DNA of 64,000 nucleotides from Exiguobacterium aurantiacum (GCF_024362205.1 NZ_CP101462.1:2491001-2555000); one strand, 5' to 3'. Shown: positions 26,360 through 35,783, counted from the stretch's first letter. Notes: generated by a model not told the origin, from the sequence alone. Numbers and translations are program-made.

Positions 26360-27133
26360 ATGAATCAACGGAATGCGGAGAAATTAAAATATGAGCTTTT
26401 GGAGACGTGGAACACGTTCAATCATTATATGACCGAGGCGCTCACGTTCCAAAACAGCGAAGACATCCACCAAGCGCGGGTCCACCTTCGGAAACTATTG
26501 ACGTTCATGCAACTGTACGACACGAAACCTTCCACGTATCGGCAGTTGAAGCAATTGATGGAGGCGCTCGGAGCGGTACGTGACGGGGATGTTCTTCTCG
26601 AAGGGCTCGCCGTCGAGACCGAGCTCGAGCAGGCTTTCGCCGACCATGTCGAAGCGAGCCGCGCCAAAGACCGCACGGTTTTAACTACACGCGTCACGGA
26701 AAAGATGACCCCTTCGCTCGACCAACAAGTTCGTCGCTTCATCGGCGGACAGCTGTTCCGCGCCTTTCGAAAACAAGACGCGGCGGTATTTTTAGATAAA
26801 GCTAAAGTTGAGCGTAAGCGTCGCATCGACACCCATCACGATGCGACGAAGCGGGACGACCGGCTGCATACGCTTCATAAAGTCAGGCTTGCTGTGAAAC
26901 GAGAGCGCTATTTGAATGAGTATTTATTGAACTATGAATCGAGCGCTTCAAAAGATCACGTTCAAAAGCTGAAACGGCTTCAGACCGAACTTGGCGATAT
27001 GAACGATTGCCATCAACTGTTGTTGCGTTGGACCGACTTCACTCCGCCGACCGCGCTGACCGACGACTATGAGCAAGTCGTACATGAGCTGCAAATTCGG
27101 CTCGACGAAGCGGTCGACGCCATCAAGCTTTAG
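26360..27133 (+). CDS. CHAD-domain protein (predicted polyphosphate-binding)
   Basis: A 257-residue, mostly helical, strongly basic protein. Two helical halves each carry the histidine/arginine pattern of CHAD domains: EDIHQARVHLRKLLTF near residue 38 and LHTLHKVRLAVKRERYL near residue 175. CHAD domains bind inorganic polyphosphate. Here no CYTH triphosphatase domain is fused and no ppk gene adjoins. The ATG at 26360 has AAAGGA upstream. The stop overlaps the convergent glutaminase gene by four bases. The biological role is not known from context. Confidence 0.85.
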   Translation: MNQRNAEKLKYELLETWNTFNHYMTEALTFQNSEDIHQARVHLRKLLTFMQLYDTKPSTYRQLKQLMEALGAVRDGDVLLEGLAVETELEQAFADHVEASRAKDRTVLTTRVTEKMTPSLDQQVRRFIGGQLFRAFRKQDAAVFLDKAKVERKRRIDTHHDATKRDDRLHTLHKVRLAVKRERYLNEYLLNYESSASKDHVQKLKRLQTELGDMNDCHQLLLRWTDFTPPTALTDDYEQVVHELQIRLDEAVDAIKL

Positions 27134-28071
27134 CGGGACGTATAGCGCTCAACGAGCAGTTCGAGTAGTTTCATCCCGGCAATCGAGTTACCTTTCGAGT
27201 CGAGGGCGGGCCCGAAAATCCCGAAGCCGACGTCGCTCAGTCCGAGCTCGTGCTTACCGGTCGCGAGAATGGCGCCCGACACCCCGCTTTTTCCGGGCAG
27301 ACCGACACGGACGGCAAATTCACCCGACGCATCGTACATGCCGCACGTCGTCATGATCGCTTTGACGATTCGGACGACGCGGCGTGGGATCAACTCTTCG
27401 CCCGTGACCGGGTCTTCCCCGTTGCCGGATAAAATCCGGCCGATGCGGGCCAAATCAAAACAGTCGATCTCGATGGCACACTGCTTCGTATACACATCGA
27501 TGATCTCATCGACATCCCCTTCGACGATCCCATGATGGCGCATGAAATAGAGCAAGGCCCGGTTCAAGTCGGTCGTCTCGTATTCCGAGCGGGCGACTTT
27601 TTCGTTGTACGTGACTTCTTCGACCGGAACGTCGAGCAGCGTCGCTAAAAACTGACGGAACTGATAGATTTTCAGTTCCGCCGTGTCCCCTAAAATCATG
27701 CTCGTGACAGCGAGCGCCCCGGCGTTAATCATCGGATTGAGCGGCTTCGACGGTACTGTCTCTTCAAGCTTGGCAATCGAGTTGAACGCGTCGCCGGTCG
27801 GCTCCATCCCAACTTTCGAGAACACGTAGTCCTCTCCAAACTCCATCAAGACGTAACAAAGCGCTAACGCCTTTGAGACACTTTGGATTGTGAATTTATG
27901 ATGGACGTCCCCCGCATGAATATATGAACCATCAGGCAGACAAATTGCCACGCCGAGCAAATCATCCTGTACATGCGCGAGCTCAGGAATATAGTCGGCG
28001 ACTTTTCCTTGTGCTGTGTACGGACGACACTCGTCGACCAAATGCGCCAACTGTTGTTCCAATACGTTCAT
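27130..28071 (-). CDS. glsA: Glutaminase
   Basis: A 313-residue serine-dependent beta-lactamase-like glutaminase, normal length. The catalytic Ser64-x-x-Lys67 pair lies in FTIQSVSKALAL. NPMINAGALA near residue 115 and the C-terminal VGLPGKSGVSGAI near 258 are family signatures. It hydrolyses glutamine to glutamate and ammonia and may help in acid or nitrogen balance. No glutamate or GABA transporter is adjacent. It converges on the CHAD gene with a four-base overlap of coding ends. Confidence 0.96.
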   Translation of the reverse strand: MNVLEQQLAHLVDECRPYTAQGKVADYIPELAHVQDDLLGVAICLPDGSYIHAGDVHHKFTIQSVSKALALCYVLMEFGEDYVFSKVGMEPTGDAFNSIAKLEETVPSKPLNPMINAGALAVTSMILGDTAELKIYQFRQFLATLLDVPVEEVTYNEKVARSEYETTDLNRALLYFMRHHGIVEGDVDEIIDVYTKQCAIEIDCFDLARIGRILSGNGEDPVTGEELIPRRVVRIVKAIMTTCGMYDASGEFAVRVGLPGKSGVSGAILATGKHELGLSDVGFGIFGPALDSKGNSIAGMKLLELLVERYTSR

Positions 28072-28129
28072 CCAATCACCTCATGTCCGATAGTTTTCAA
28101 CCGGGTCATCTTATCATATTCGAAGACGG

Positions 28130-28303
28130 TTAACCATCAAGTGGCCCGTCTTCTTTTTCTGGCTTATACCATTCCTCATCGGCCCAAATGACCGGAGGGC
28201 TGTCTTCATCCCCTTCGAGCTTCTCTCCGTGGCGATTCATCGATACGATGAAGGCGATAATCCCGACCACGACGACCGTCGCCGTTATGCCGAACCAGAC
28301 CAT
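28130..28303 (-). CDS. Small single-pass membrane protein of unknown function (57 aa)
   Basis: Start ATG at 28303 has GGAGAGG about six bases upstream and the product begins directly with a membrane helix (MVWFGITATVVVVGIIAFIV), followed by a basic MNRHGEK and an acidic, Trp/Pro-containing cytoplasmic or external tail. I recognise no family. It lies between glutaminase and the divergent heme gene cgoX and may share a transcript with neither. Confidence 0.6.
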   Translation of the reverse strand: MVWFGITATVVVVGIIAFIVSMNRHGEKLEGDEDSPPVIWADEEWYKPEKEDGPLDG

Positions 28304-28424
28304 ATGAAGCCTCTCCTTCCCATTCGTGACGAATTTGTCTAGAACCATGTGAGACTTATCCTATGTCTACGTCCATATTCTCGGTACCGTTAGGAAGAAC
28401 ATTACATAGAAATGGGTGAATCGA

Positions 28425-29780
28425 TTGAACAACATTGCAATTATCGGTGGAGGAATCACAGGTATGGCCGCTGCCTATTACGCGAAACAAGCCGGGGCGC
28501 ATGTCACCATGTACGAATCGAGCGACCGGATCGGCGGGAAAATCAAGACCGTCTACCGAGACGGCTTCGTCTTAGAATGCGGACCGGACGGATACATGGC
28601 CCGCAAACCGACGTTGACCGAACTGATCACCGAGCTCGGACTCGACGACGATCTCGTCCGGTCGATGACAGGGACATCCTATATTTACGTTCGGAATCAA
28701 CTGCGACAAATGCCCGCCGGTTCGGTCATGGGCATCCCGACAAAGTTCTGGCCGATGGTCAAGACAGACCTGTTCACGTGGCGCGGCAAGCTTCGGGCCG
28801 GCATGGACCTGGTGTTGCCACGCGTCTATACGGGGACTGACATCTCGCTCGACACGTTCTTCCGGACCCGTCTCGGATCAGAAGTCGTCGAGGCGATGAT
28901 CGAACCGCTGCTCTCAGGTATTTACAATGGGACGCTCGACGATATGAGCATCGAGTCTACTTTCCCTCAGTTTATCACGATTGAACAAAAAACACGCAGC
29001 CTGATTCTCGGTATGAAAGCATTGACACCACCTGTTCAAGCCGGCGTCAAGCCACGTGAAGCCGGAAAGTTCTTATCGCTTCAGCAAGGTCTCGGTGTCC
29101 TCATCGAGGCGCTTCGTCCGTCGATCGACCGGCTCTATACGGAGACAAAGGTCGCATCGGTCCGGGCCCATGAAGTCACCCTCGCGGACGGGACGACCGA
29201 ATCGTTCGACAGCATTATTTTAGCCACCTCGCCGAACGCGCTCGGTCCAATCCTCGGTCTTCAAGAAGCAGAAAAATTGTCCGAGTTGAAACGGACGTCT
29301 TCCATCACCGTGCTCGCAGCGTTCGATGAAAAAGAAGTCGCGGCACTCGACGGGACCGGTTACGTCATCGCGAAAGCGGAAGGGAACGCCTTGACGGCCT
29401 GCAGCTGGATGCATAAGAAGTGGCCCCACATGGCACCAAAACATAAGGCGCTGTTACGCGTCTACATCGGCTCCGAGTACGTCCCGGACCTGTTGGCGAA
29501 GTCCGATGAGACGATTGCCGGCTTTGCGCTCCGTGAGCTTCGAAAGATTCAGCACGTCGGTACCCCCATCTTCACGAAAGTCGAACGGCATATCGATACG
29601 ATGCCACAATATGAGGTCGGACATAAACAATACGTGCGCGCGTTCGAAGAACGGTTATCCACGCTCGACGGGGTCGAGGCATGCGGGGCCATCTTGCACG
29701 GCGTCGGCCTTCCCGATTGTGTCGACTCGGCCAAACAAGCCGTCGCCCGGGTAATGGCTGGACAGGCGGTATCCGTATGA
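28425..29780 (+). CDS. cgoX: Coproporphyrinogen III oxidase (CgoX, HemY type)
   Basis: An FAD-dependent enzyme of about 451 residues related to protoporphyrinogen oxidase. It shows the N-terminal IAIIGGGITGMAAAYYA dinucleotide motif, YESSDRIGGKIKT, the LECGPDGYM segment, EPLLSGIYNG near 165, and a C-terminal AILHGVGLPDCVDSAKQA flavin-binding end. In Firmicutes this family makes coproporphyrin III for the coproheme route. The TTG at 28425 is preferred because GGGTGA lies five bases before it; a GTG at 28416 is the alternative. The usual partners hemE and hemH are absent here. Its stop codon overlaps the start of a radical SAM gene, so the two form an operon. Confidence 0.92.
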   Translation: MNNIAIIGGGITGMAAAYYAKQAGAHVTMYESSDRIGGKIKTVYRDGFVLECGPDGYMARKPTLTELITELGLDDDLVRSMTGTSYIYVRNQLRQMPAGSVMGIPTKFWPMVKTDLFTWRGKLRAGMDLVLPRVYTGTDISLDTFFRTRLGSEVVEAMIEPLLSGIYNGTLDDMSIESTFPQFITIEQKTRSLILGMKALTPPVQAGVKPREAGKFLSLQQGLGVLIEALRPSIDRLYTETKVASVRAHEVTLADGTTESFDSIILATSPNALGPILGLQEAEKLSELKRTSSITVLAAFDEKEVAALDGTGYVIAKAEGNALTACSWMHKKWPHMAPKHKALLRVYIGSEYVPDLLAKSDETIAGFALRELRKIQHVGTPIFTKVERHIDTMPQYEVGHKQYVRAFEERLSTLDGVEACGAILHGVGLPDCVDSAKQAVARVMAGQAVSV

Positions 29781-30850
29781 AACGCATCGATTACAACGAG
29801 AACCCGTTCATCGTCATCTGGGAAGTGACGCGCGCCTGCGCGCTGTCGTGCGTCCATTGCCGGGCTGAGGCCCAATTCCACCGTTATCCGGGTGAACTCG
29901 ACACGGAGCAAGGCAAGGCTCTCATCCGCGACATCCGCGCGATGGACAACCCGATTCTCGTCTTCACCGGGGGCGATCCGCTCATGCGGGAAGACTTGTT
30001 CGAGTTGACGGAATATGCCGCCTCGCTCGGCATGCGCGTCTCGATGACCCCCTCGGCGACGCCACGCGTGACCCATGATGCCGTCAAACGGGCGAAAGAT
30101 GCCGGTTTGACACGCTGGGCGTTCTCGCTCGACGGTCCGGACGCCAAGTCGCACGACTATTTCCGTGGCACGCGCGGCAGTTTCGAACGGACGCTGCGCG
30201 GCATCTCTTACTTCCGGGAAGAAGGGATGTCGTTCCAAATCAATACGACGGTCACGGAATATAACGTCGACCAACTCCCCGAGATCGCCAAGCTCGTCGG
30301 GGAACTCGGCGTCTCGGTATGGACGCTGTTCTTCCTCGTGCCGACCGGCCGCGGGTCGCTCCTGCAGCCGATTTCCCCGGAACGCCATGAAGACGTGCTC
30401 CGCTGGGCGTTCGCGTTGCAAGAGCACGTCCCGTTCATCATTTCGACGACCGAGGCCCAGTTTTACCGGCGCATCGCCCGGCAAGAGAACTTGAAACGAA
30501 AGCAGGTTGGATTGCCGCCCATCGGCCATCCGCATGACGACCTTGCCAAAGCGCCGCGCGGCACAAATGACGGGAACGGTTTCGTGTTCATTTCGCATAC
30601 GGGCGACGTGCAACCGTCCGGCTTTTTACCGATCACGTGCGGCAATGTGAAGGAGACACCGCTCGCCGAGATTTACCGGCACCACCCGGTCTTCAAATCG
30701 CTCCGTGATCCCGATACACACCACGGGAAATGCGGTTACTGTGAGTATCGTTACGTCTGCGGCGGTTCCCGGGCCCGCGCTTACGCTGTCACCGGCGACT
30801 ATAAAGCCGAGGAGCCATATTGTATCTATCAACCCGCACCCGTCTCCTAA
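29777..30850 (+). CDS. Radical SAM/SPASM-like protein related to AhbD/NirJ heme enzymes
   Basis: A 357-residue radical SAM protein. The [4Fe-4S] motif is Cys21-x3-Cys25-x2-Cys28 (TRACALSCVHC), followed by VFTGGDPLMRED, the usual GGEP-like loop. A C-terminal cysteine set (Cys288, Cys319-x2-Cys322-x5-Cys328, Cys349) can hold a second cluster. The architecture and the RAxALxCxHC region resemble AhbD (Fe-coproporphyrin decarboxylase) and NirJ (heme d1), and the widespread uncharacterised Bacillus/actinobacterial radical SAM group near them. It starts inside the cgoX stop (ATGA), so a porphyrin or heme substrate is a reasonable inference. The start ATG at 29777 begins MKRIDYNENPFIVIWEVTR, the normal N-terminus for this group. 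Confidence 0.88.
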   Translation: MKRIDYNENPFIVIWEVTRACALSCVHCRAEAQFHRYPGELDTEQGKALIRDIRAMDNPILVFTGGDPLMREDLFELTEYAASLGMRVSMTPSATPRVTHDAVKRAKDAGLTRWAFSLDGPDAKSHDYFRGTRGSFERTLRGISYFREEGMSFQINTTVTEYNVDQLPEIAKLVGELGVSVWTLFFLVPTGRGSLLQPISPERHEDVLRWAFALQEHVPFIISTTEAQFYRRIARQENLKRKQVGLPPIGHPHDDLAKAPRGTNDGNGFVFISHTGDVQPSGFLPITCGNVKETPLAEIYRHHPVFKSLRDPDTHHGKCGYCEYRYVCGGSRARAYAVTGDYKAEEPYCIYQPAPVS

Positions 30851-30851
30851 A

Positions 30852-30884
30852 CAAAGAGCGCCGGCATAGCCAGCGCTCTTTCAA
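30852..30884. terminator. Terminator hairpin between the radical SAM gene and clpB
   Basis: AAAGAGCGC / GCGCTCTTT inverted repeat with A and T runs on either side, placed between two convergent genes. Confidence 0.75.
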
Positions 30885-30887
30885 TGT

Positions 30888-33479
30888 TTAATGCGTCACC
30901 GTCGCGGGACGAAGCGTCAACTCGCCTTTCTCGACATCGATGACGACCGTCTGGCCGTCCTCGATGTCTCCGGCGAGGATACTGCGGGCGAGTTTCGTCT
31001 CAATCGTCCGTTGCACGTACCGGTTGATTGGACGGGCCCCGAACTGAGGCTCGTACGCCTCGTCGGCGATGAACACTTTCGCGGCATCGGTGATTTCGAT
31101 TCGAATCGAGCGGGCCGTCAAACGACTACCCATGCGCGCGACCGCTTTCTCGACGATTTGACCGATTTGAGCCCGGGTGAGCGGATGGAACAAAATCGTC
31201 TCATCGACCCGGTTCAAAAACTCGGGTCGGAAGTGGCGGCGGAGCCGCTCGATGACTTGGCGTTCTTCCGCCTCATCGATGACGCCATCTTTCGCCGCCT
31301 CAAGCAAGATGTCCGCCCCGATGTTCGACGTCATAATGACAATCGTGTTCTTGAAGTCGACGACACGTCCGTGCGAGTCGGTCAAGCGCCCGTCATCGAG
31401 CAGTTGCAACAAGATGTTGAACACGTCGGCGTGGGCTTTCTCGACCTCGTCGAGCAGGAGCACCGAATACGGGCTACGGCGGACCGCTTCCGTCAATTGA
31501 CCGCCTTCTTCGTAGCCGATGTATCCTGGAGGTGCCCCGACGAGACGCGATACGGCGTGTTTCTCCATATACTCACTCATGTCGAGACGGACGATATGGT
31601 CTTCCGAGTCGAACATCGCTTCGGCGAGCGCTTTTCCGAGTTCGGTCTTCCCGACCCCGGTCGGTCCGAGGAATAAGAAGGAACCAATCGGCCGGTTCGG
31701 ATCTTTGATGCCGGCCCGGGCCCGGATGACGGCGTCACTGACGAGTCGAATCGCATCGTCTTGTCCGAAGACGCGTTGATGGAGTACCGTCTCGAGATTG
31801 AGCAACTTATCGCGCTCGCCTTCGGTCAATTTCGTCACCGGGATGCCCGTCCATTTCGAGACGACTTCGGCGATTTCTTCCTCGGTCACTTCTTCGCGGA
31901 CGAGTTCACGTGTCACCGACCCAGCGAGCCGTTCCGCTTCCGCGAGCTCGCGCTCGAGTTCCGGGATGCGCCCATATTTGAGCTCGGAGGCCCGGTTCAA
32001 GTCGTAGCGGCTCTCGGCTTCTTGCAGTTCAAGTTTCACTTTTTCCAAGTCGCCGCGGATGTGTTGCACACGATGGGTCGACTCTTTCTCGTTCTCCCAG
32101 CGGAGTCGAAGCGCATCCGACTGCTCCCGCATCGAGGCGAGTTCTTGCTGCAGCGCATCGAGTCGTTTCTTCGAGGCGTCATCACTCTCTTTCTTCAAGG
32201 CCGCCTCTTCGATTTCGAGCTGCATGACGCGACGCACGAGTTCGTCGAGTTCGGCCGGCATCGATTCCATCTCCGTCCGAATCATCGCGCACGACTCGTC
32301 GACGAGGTCGATTGCCTTGTCCGGCATGAACCGGTCGGTGATATAGCGGTTCGACAATACGGCCGCCGCGACGAGCGCGTTGTCGTGAATGCGGACACCG
32401 TGGTGAATCTCGAAGCGTTCTTTCAAGCCACGTAAAATCGACACCGTGTCTTCGACGTCCGGTTCGTCGACGAGCACTTGTTGAAAACGGCGCTCAAGTG
32501 CCGGGTCCTTCTCGATATATTGGCGATACTCATCGAGTGTCGTCGCGCCAATGCAATGGAGTTCGCCGCGGGCGAGCATCGGTTTGAGCATGTTCCCGGC
32601 ATCCATCGCCCCTTCGGACTTGCCGGCCCCGACGATCGTATGCAGTTCATCGATGAAGAGGATGATTTTCCCTGCCGCTTCTTTCACTTCGTTCAAGACG
32701 GCTTGGAGCCGCTCTTCGAATTCGCCACGATACTTGGCACCGGCGACGAGCGAACTCATATCGAGACTGAAAATCGTCTTGTCTTTCAAGCTCTCCGGCA
32801 CGTCGCCGCGGACGATCCGTTGGGCAAGTCCTTCGACGATTGCCGTCTTCCCGACACCCGGTTCTCCGATCAAGACCGGGTTGTTTTTCGTCTTCCGACT
32901 CAAGATGCGGATGACGCGCCGAATTTCGCTGTCGCGCCCGATGACGGGATCGATCTTCCCGGTCTTCACTTCTTGAATCAAGTCGCGCCCGTACTTCGTC
33001 AAGACGTCATATGTTGCTTCCGGTGACTTTGACGTGATGCGCCGATTGCCACGGACGGCGACGAGCGCCTCACGTAATCTCTCCTCGGTCACACCTTTTC
33101 GTTCGAGCATGCTTTGCGCTTGGCTCTTGTTCATGATGATGCCGAGCAGGACGTGCTCGACCGAGACATACTCGTCACTCATGCCTGTCGCTTCACGCTC
33201 CGCTGTCGTCAATACGTTCAACAGCGAGGCCGAGATCATCGGTGTCGTCGGCGTTTGAAGCTTCGGCGCGTTTTTAAGCGCCATCGCGACTTCGGCCTCG
33301 ATGTCGGCGACGCTCAGCTCCATTTTTTGCAGGAGGAGCGGTGCAATGCCGTCCGTTTGTGAAATCATCGACGCCAAGACGTGCCATTCATTCATCTCGC
33401 TATGGTGGTACTGTTTCGCAAGTGCCTGCGAGCTGACGATGCCTTCATGTGCTTTATCGGTAAATCGATTGAAATCCAT
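30888..33479 (-). CDS. clpB: ATP-dependent disaggregase ClpB
   Basis: An 863-residue Hsp100 chaperone, normal ClpB length. It has an N-terminal repeat domain (residues 1-145), AAA+ module 1 with GEPGVGKT near 205 and the LFIDELHT Walker B, the coiled-coil M domain (about 405-525, rich in Glu, Arg and Leu), and AAA+ module 2 with [12 protein letters not shown] near 605 and [10 protein letters not shown]. The M domain separates it from ClpC. With DnaK and a J-protein it resolves protein aggregates. It lies 18 bases downstream of a J-protein gene, under a CtsR-type operator. Confidence 0.97.
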   Translation of the reverse strand: MDFNRFTDKAHEGIVSSQALAKQYHHSEMNEWHVLASMISQTDGIAPLLLQKMELSVADIEAEVAMALKNAPKLQTPTTPMISASLLNVLTTAEREATGMSDEYVSVEHVLLGIIMNKSQAQSMLERKGVTEERLREALVAVRGNRRITSKSPEATYDVLTKYGRDLIQEVKTGKIDPVIGRDSEIRRVIRILSRKTKNNPVLIGEPGVGKTAIVEGLAQRIVRGDVPESLKDKTIFSLDMSSLVAGAKYRGEFEERLQAVLNEVKEAAGKIILFIDELHTIVGAGKSEGAMDAGNMLKPMLARGELHCIGATTLDEYRQYIEKDPALERRFQQVLVDEPDVEDTVSILRGLKERFEIHHGVRIHDNALVAAAVLSNRYITDRFMPDKAIDLVDESCAMIRTEMESMPAELDELVRRVMQLEIEEAALKKESDDASKKRLDALQQELASMREQSDALRLRWENEKESTHRVQHIRGDLEKVKLELQEAESRYDLNRASELKYGRIPELERELAEAERLAGSVTRELVREEVTEEEIAEVVSKWTGIPVTKLTEGERDKLLNLETVLHQRVFGQDDAIRLVSDAVIRARAGIKDPNRPIGSFLFLGPTGVGKTELGKALAEAMFDSEDHIVRLDMSEYMEKHAVSRLVGAPPGYIGYEEGGQLTEAVRRSPYSVLLLDEVEKAHADVFNILLQLLDDGRLTDSHGRVVDFKNTIVIMTSNIGADILLEAAKDGVIDEAEERQVIERLRRHFRPEFLNRVDETILFHPLTRAQIGQIVEKAVARMGSRLTARSIRIEITDAAKVFIADEAYEPQFGARPINRYVQRTIETKLARSILAGDIEDGQTVVIDVEKGELTLRPATVTH

Positions 33480-33497
33480 TCTGCTTCCTCCTTAGGC

Positions 33498-34361
33498 TCA
33501 GCGTTCGAGTTGTTCGTAAACAGATCGGTGGGCGGCGTCTAGCGGCAAATCAACTTCGAGTTGGACGAAGAGATCCGATCGGACTTTCGAGGCGGTCATG
33601 AACCCACGTCCCGGGATGCGCATCCGTTGACCAGGGCGTGACCCTGGTTTGACTTTCAATTTGACTCGACCGCCATCGAGTGTCGCTACGACGACCTCCG
33701 TGCCGTCGAGGAAAGCGAGCGGACGCAATCGTTTGACGGTGATGACGTTCGCTCCTTCACGCCGGTACGTGTCGTCATCAGTGAAGTGGAGCTCGACATA
33801 CACGTCGCCTCGGTCGCCCGACTGTCCGACTTTGCTGCTCTTGCCTTTGAGCCTTAGCTTTTGTCCTTCGTGGGCACCTTGCGGAATTTTGACATTGACC
33901 GTCCCCGACTGTAGCCGCAGACTCACTTTGGCATCACTCGTCAACTGACTGAGCGGGACGTTGACCCGGACCGTCTCATCGAGGTCTTCTTCGACTGCCT
34001 GGTCAAAGAAACTGCCGAACATATCCTCGAACCCGAATGTCCGCGACGTCGTCCGTGACCCGCCGCCGAATTGACGGAACAAGTCCTCGAACTGAGCCGA
34101 TCCTTCCCCGTACCCATCGCCGCTGTATCCTCCGCCGAATGTCGGTCCATCCGGACTTCCGTAACGGTCGTAGTTCGCTTTCTTGTCAGGATCGCTCAAC
34201 ACATCGAACGCCTCTTGAATCGCTTTAAACTTGTCTTGGGCACCCGGGTCTTTGTTCACATCCGGATGGTATTGTTTCGCTAACTTTCGATACGCTCGTT
34301 TTATGTCCTGGTCAGATGCCTGCTTCGGCACGCCAAGGACGTCATAATAGTTTTTTGCCAT
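33498..34361 (-). CDS. cbpA: CbpA-like J-domain co-chaperone (no zinc finger)
   Basis: A 287-residue class II DnaJ protein. An N-terminal J domain (residues 3-68, with the essential HPD in YHPDVNKDPG) is followed by a Gly/Phe-rich linker (GGGYSGDGYGEG) and two C-terminal substrate-binding domains from about residue 130 (VNVKIPQGAHEGQKLRLKGK). The CXXCXGXG zinc repeats of DnaJ are absent, as in CbpA. It heads the cbpA-clpB operon, an arrangement that couples a DnaK activator to the disaggregase. GGTGAGGTG provides the ribosome binding site. Confidence 0.93.
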   Translation of the reverse strand: MAKNYYDVLGVPKQASDQDIKRAYRKLAKQYHPDVNKDPGAQDKFKAIQEAFDVLSDPDKKANYDRYGSPDGPTFGGGYSGDGYGEGSAQFEDLFRQFGGGSRTTSRTFGFEDMFGSFFDQAVEEDLDETVRVNVPLSQLTSDAKVSLRLQSGTVNVKIPQGAHEGQKLRLKGKSSKVGQSGDRGDVYVELHFTDDDTYRREGANVITVKRLRPLAFLDGTEVVVATLDGGRVKLKVKPGSRPGQRMRIPGRGFMTASKVRSDLFVQLEVDLPLDAAHRSVYEQLER

Positions 34362-34404
34362 CTCGTTTCACCTCACCTATCCCTTTCCCGATTCTGTTAA
34401 GTCT

Positions 34405-34433
34405 ATTCTACCGATTTGGTCAAAGAAGGTCAA
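34405..34433 (-). promoter_or_regulatory. Sigma-A promoter of cbpA-clpB
   Basis: Minus strand TTGACC, 17-base spacer, TAGAAT, about 45 bases upstream of the cbpA start. The CtsR operator covers the -35 element and part of the spacer. Confidence 0.8.
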
Positions 34434-34434
34434 A
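34418..34434 (+). promoter_or_regulatory. CtsR heptad operator
   Basis: GGTCAAAGAAGGTCAAA is a direct repeat that matches the CtsR consensus (RGTCAAA-NAN-RGTCAAA) at every position. It overlaps the promoter, as expected for heat-shock repression. No CIRCE element was seen. Confidence 0.93.
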
Positions 34435-34459
34435 GAATTTCCTCGTTACTTGTCATACG

Positions 34460-34497
34460 AAAAAAAGAAGGCATTCGTTTCATCACGATGCCTTCTT
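34460..34497 (-). terminator. Rho-independent terminator of camS
   Basis: Minus strand AAGAAGGCAT / ATGCCTTCTT hairpin followed by TTTTTT, a few bases after the camS stop. Confidence 0.9.
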
Positions 34498-34502
34498 ATC
34501 GG

Positions 34503-35675
34503 TTAGAAATATACTTTCGGACTATCCATGCCCTCTTCAAACACGATCGTCACTTCTTGCTGGCCACCGAGTGAGGTGACGTTGATCCGGACCGGTACGT
34601 TCCGATTGTATTCCCAGCGGTTCTCGAGCAGACCGACGACGTGCTGGGTGAACCCGACGAGTTCCGCCCGGCTATAAAACTGGATCGGAATGTCGATCTC
34701 GATGCGTGACAATTCCCCGTTCTGATAAAACCCTTTGCCGATCATCCCACTAAAATCAGGGAACACATCGGCAATCCGGTCGCTGAAGAGAGAGAATTTT
34801 TGAGCGTCATCGCGCACTTCCGTCGTCGCTTTGGCGGACGGGAAGTAATAATACGTCTCGTCGACATCTTTCCAGTCGCCTGCCGTCACCTCGCCAGCCG
34901 TGCCCACGAATGCCGATTTGACATAGTTCCCTGGTGTCGGTGATCCTTGTGACGCTTTCATATACAGGGCGACGTTGATGTCGAGGTCTTTGAAGTCCTC
35001 GCGTTTGCGTAACTGGGCGACGAGTTCATTCGCCATGCGCTCTCCTTCGGCAATGACTTTCTTCTCGTCAAGCTTCTCCGTATACGTTGGACCGAAATTC
35101 GGCGCTTGGAACACATACTCCCGATTCAAAATCAAAGCGAACGAGACGCCACCGAGTTGATAGCCACTATCCGTTTTCGTCATATAGTTTTGTTCGACAA
35201 GCGACGCCAAATAAAGCGGCGACTCTTTATTCGCCTCGACGAACTGGTCTTCGGCCACTTCGGCGGTCCCGTTAGCGTACGCCGGGTTTAGCGGAACGAG
35301 ACCTTCTGACGTTTTATCTTTACGGCCAAGCAGACGCGATACATCTTCACTCGTCAACAGCTGTCCTTCTTGATACGCATAGTTTTCTGGTTTGAATGCG
35401 CCGGTCGAATGACGCATGAGTCCGAGCTCGACTTCTTCAAGTTCAAGCGACGAACTCACTTGACGCTGGGCCAATCCTCGGGCTGCCGCTGGTTTGAACG
35501 GAATGACCATTTGGTAATACGAGTCGCGCGCCTCGATCGCTTGTGTGACGCCCTCGGCCGCCGTCTCTTCACCCGTCGGCGTGACTTCCTCTTCCCCCAT
35601 TGGGATTTTCATAGAGCACCCGCCGAGAAAAACGGTCGCGGCGAGCGTTGGGATAATCAATTGTTTCCATTTCAT
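34503..35675 (-). CDS. camS: CamS-family lipoprotein (YerH)
   Basis: A 390-residue lipoprotein with signal MKWKQLIIPTLAATVFLGGC (lipobox LGGC, Cys20). The CamS domain begins around residue 45 and includes YYQMVIPFKPAAARGLAQRQ and LGLMRHSTGAFKPENY. In enterococci and staphylococci, CamS is the precursor whose signal peptide is processed into the cAM373 pheromone. In Bacillus it is yerH, downstream of ligA, as broadly seen here although an LPXTG surface gene intervenes. The function of the mature protein is unknown. It has its own terminator. Confidence 0.93.
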   Translation of the reverse strand: MKWKQLIIPTLAATVFLGGCSMKIPMGEEEVTPTGEETAAEGVTQAIEARDSYYQMVIPFKPAAARGLAQRQVSSSLELEEVELGLMRHSTGAFKPENYAYQEGQLLTSEDVSRLLGRKDKTSEGLVPLNPAYANGTAEVAEDQFVEANKESPLYLASLVEQNYMTKTDSGYQLGGVSFALILNREYVFQAPNFGPTYTEKLDEKKVIAEGERMANELVAQLRKREDFKDLDINVALYMKASQGSPTPGNYVKSAFVGTAGEVTAGDWKDVDETYYYFPSAKATTEVRDDAQKFSLFSDRIADVFPDFSGMIGKGFYQNGELSRIEIDIPIQFYSRAELVGFTQHVVGLLENRWEYNRNVPVRINVTSLGGQQEVTIVFEEGMDSPKVYF

Positions 35676-35783
35676 CTATGTCTGAACTCCTTTGATGATT
35701 CAATTCGTTACACTTCGTCCATTATAACAAAATCGTCCGTCGAAAAAAGTGTCGAAGCGGAATCAGTCCCGATTCACAGACAA

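Noticed and set aside
29549..30613. A 354-codon open frame on the minus strand opposite cgoX and the radical SAM gene
   Set aside because: The plus-strand genes have recognisable motifs throughout. The antisense frame is Arg/Glu/His-rich without domains and results from the GC-rich third positions of the true genes.
30891..32435. Long plus-strand frames (224 and 261 codons) opposite clpB
   Set aside because: Antisense shadows of a well-supported clpB. Compositions are Arg/Asp/Glu/Phe-rich with no domain.
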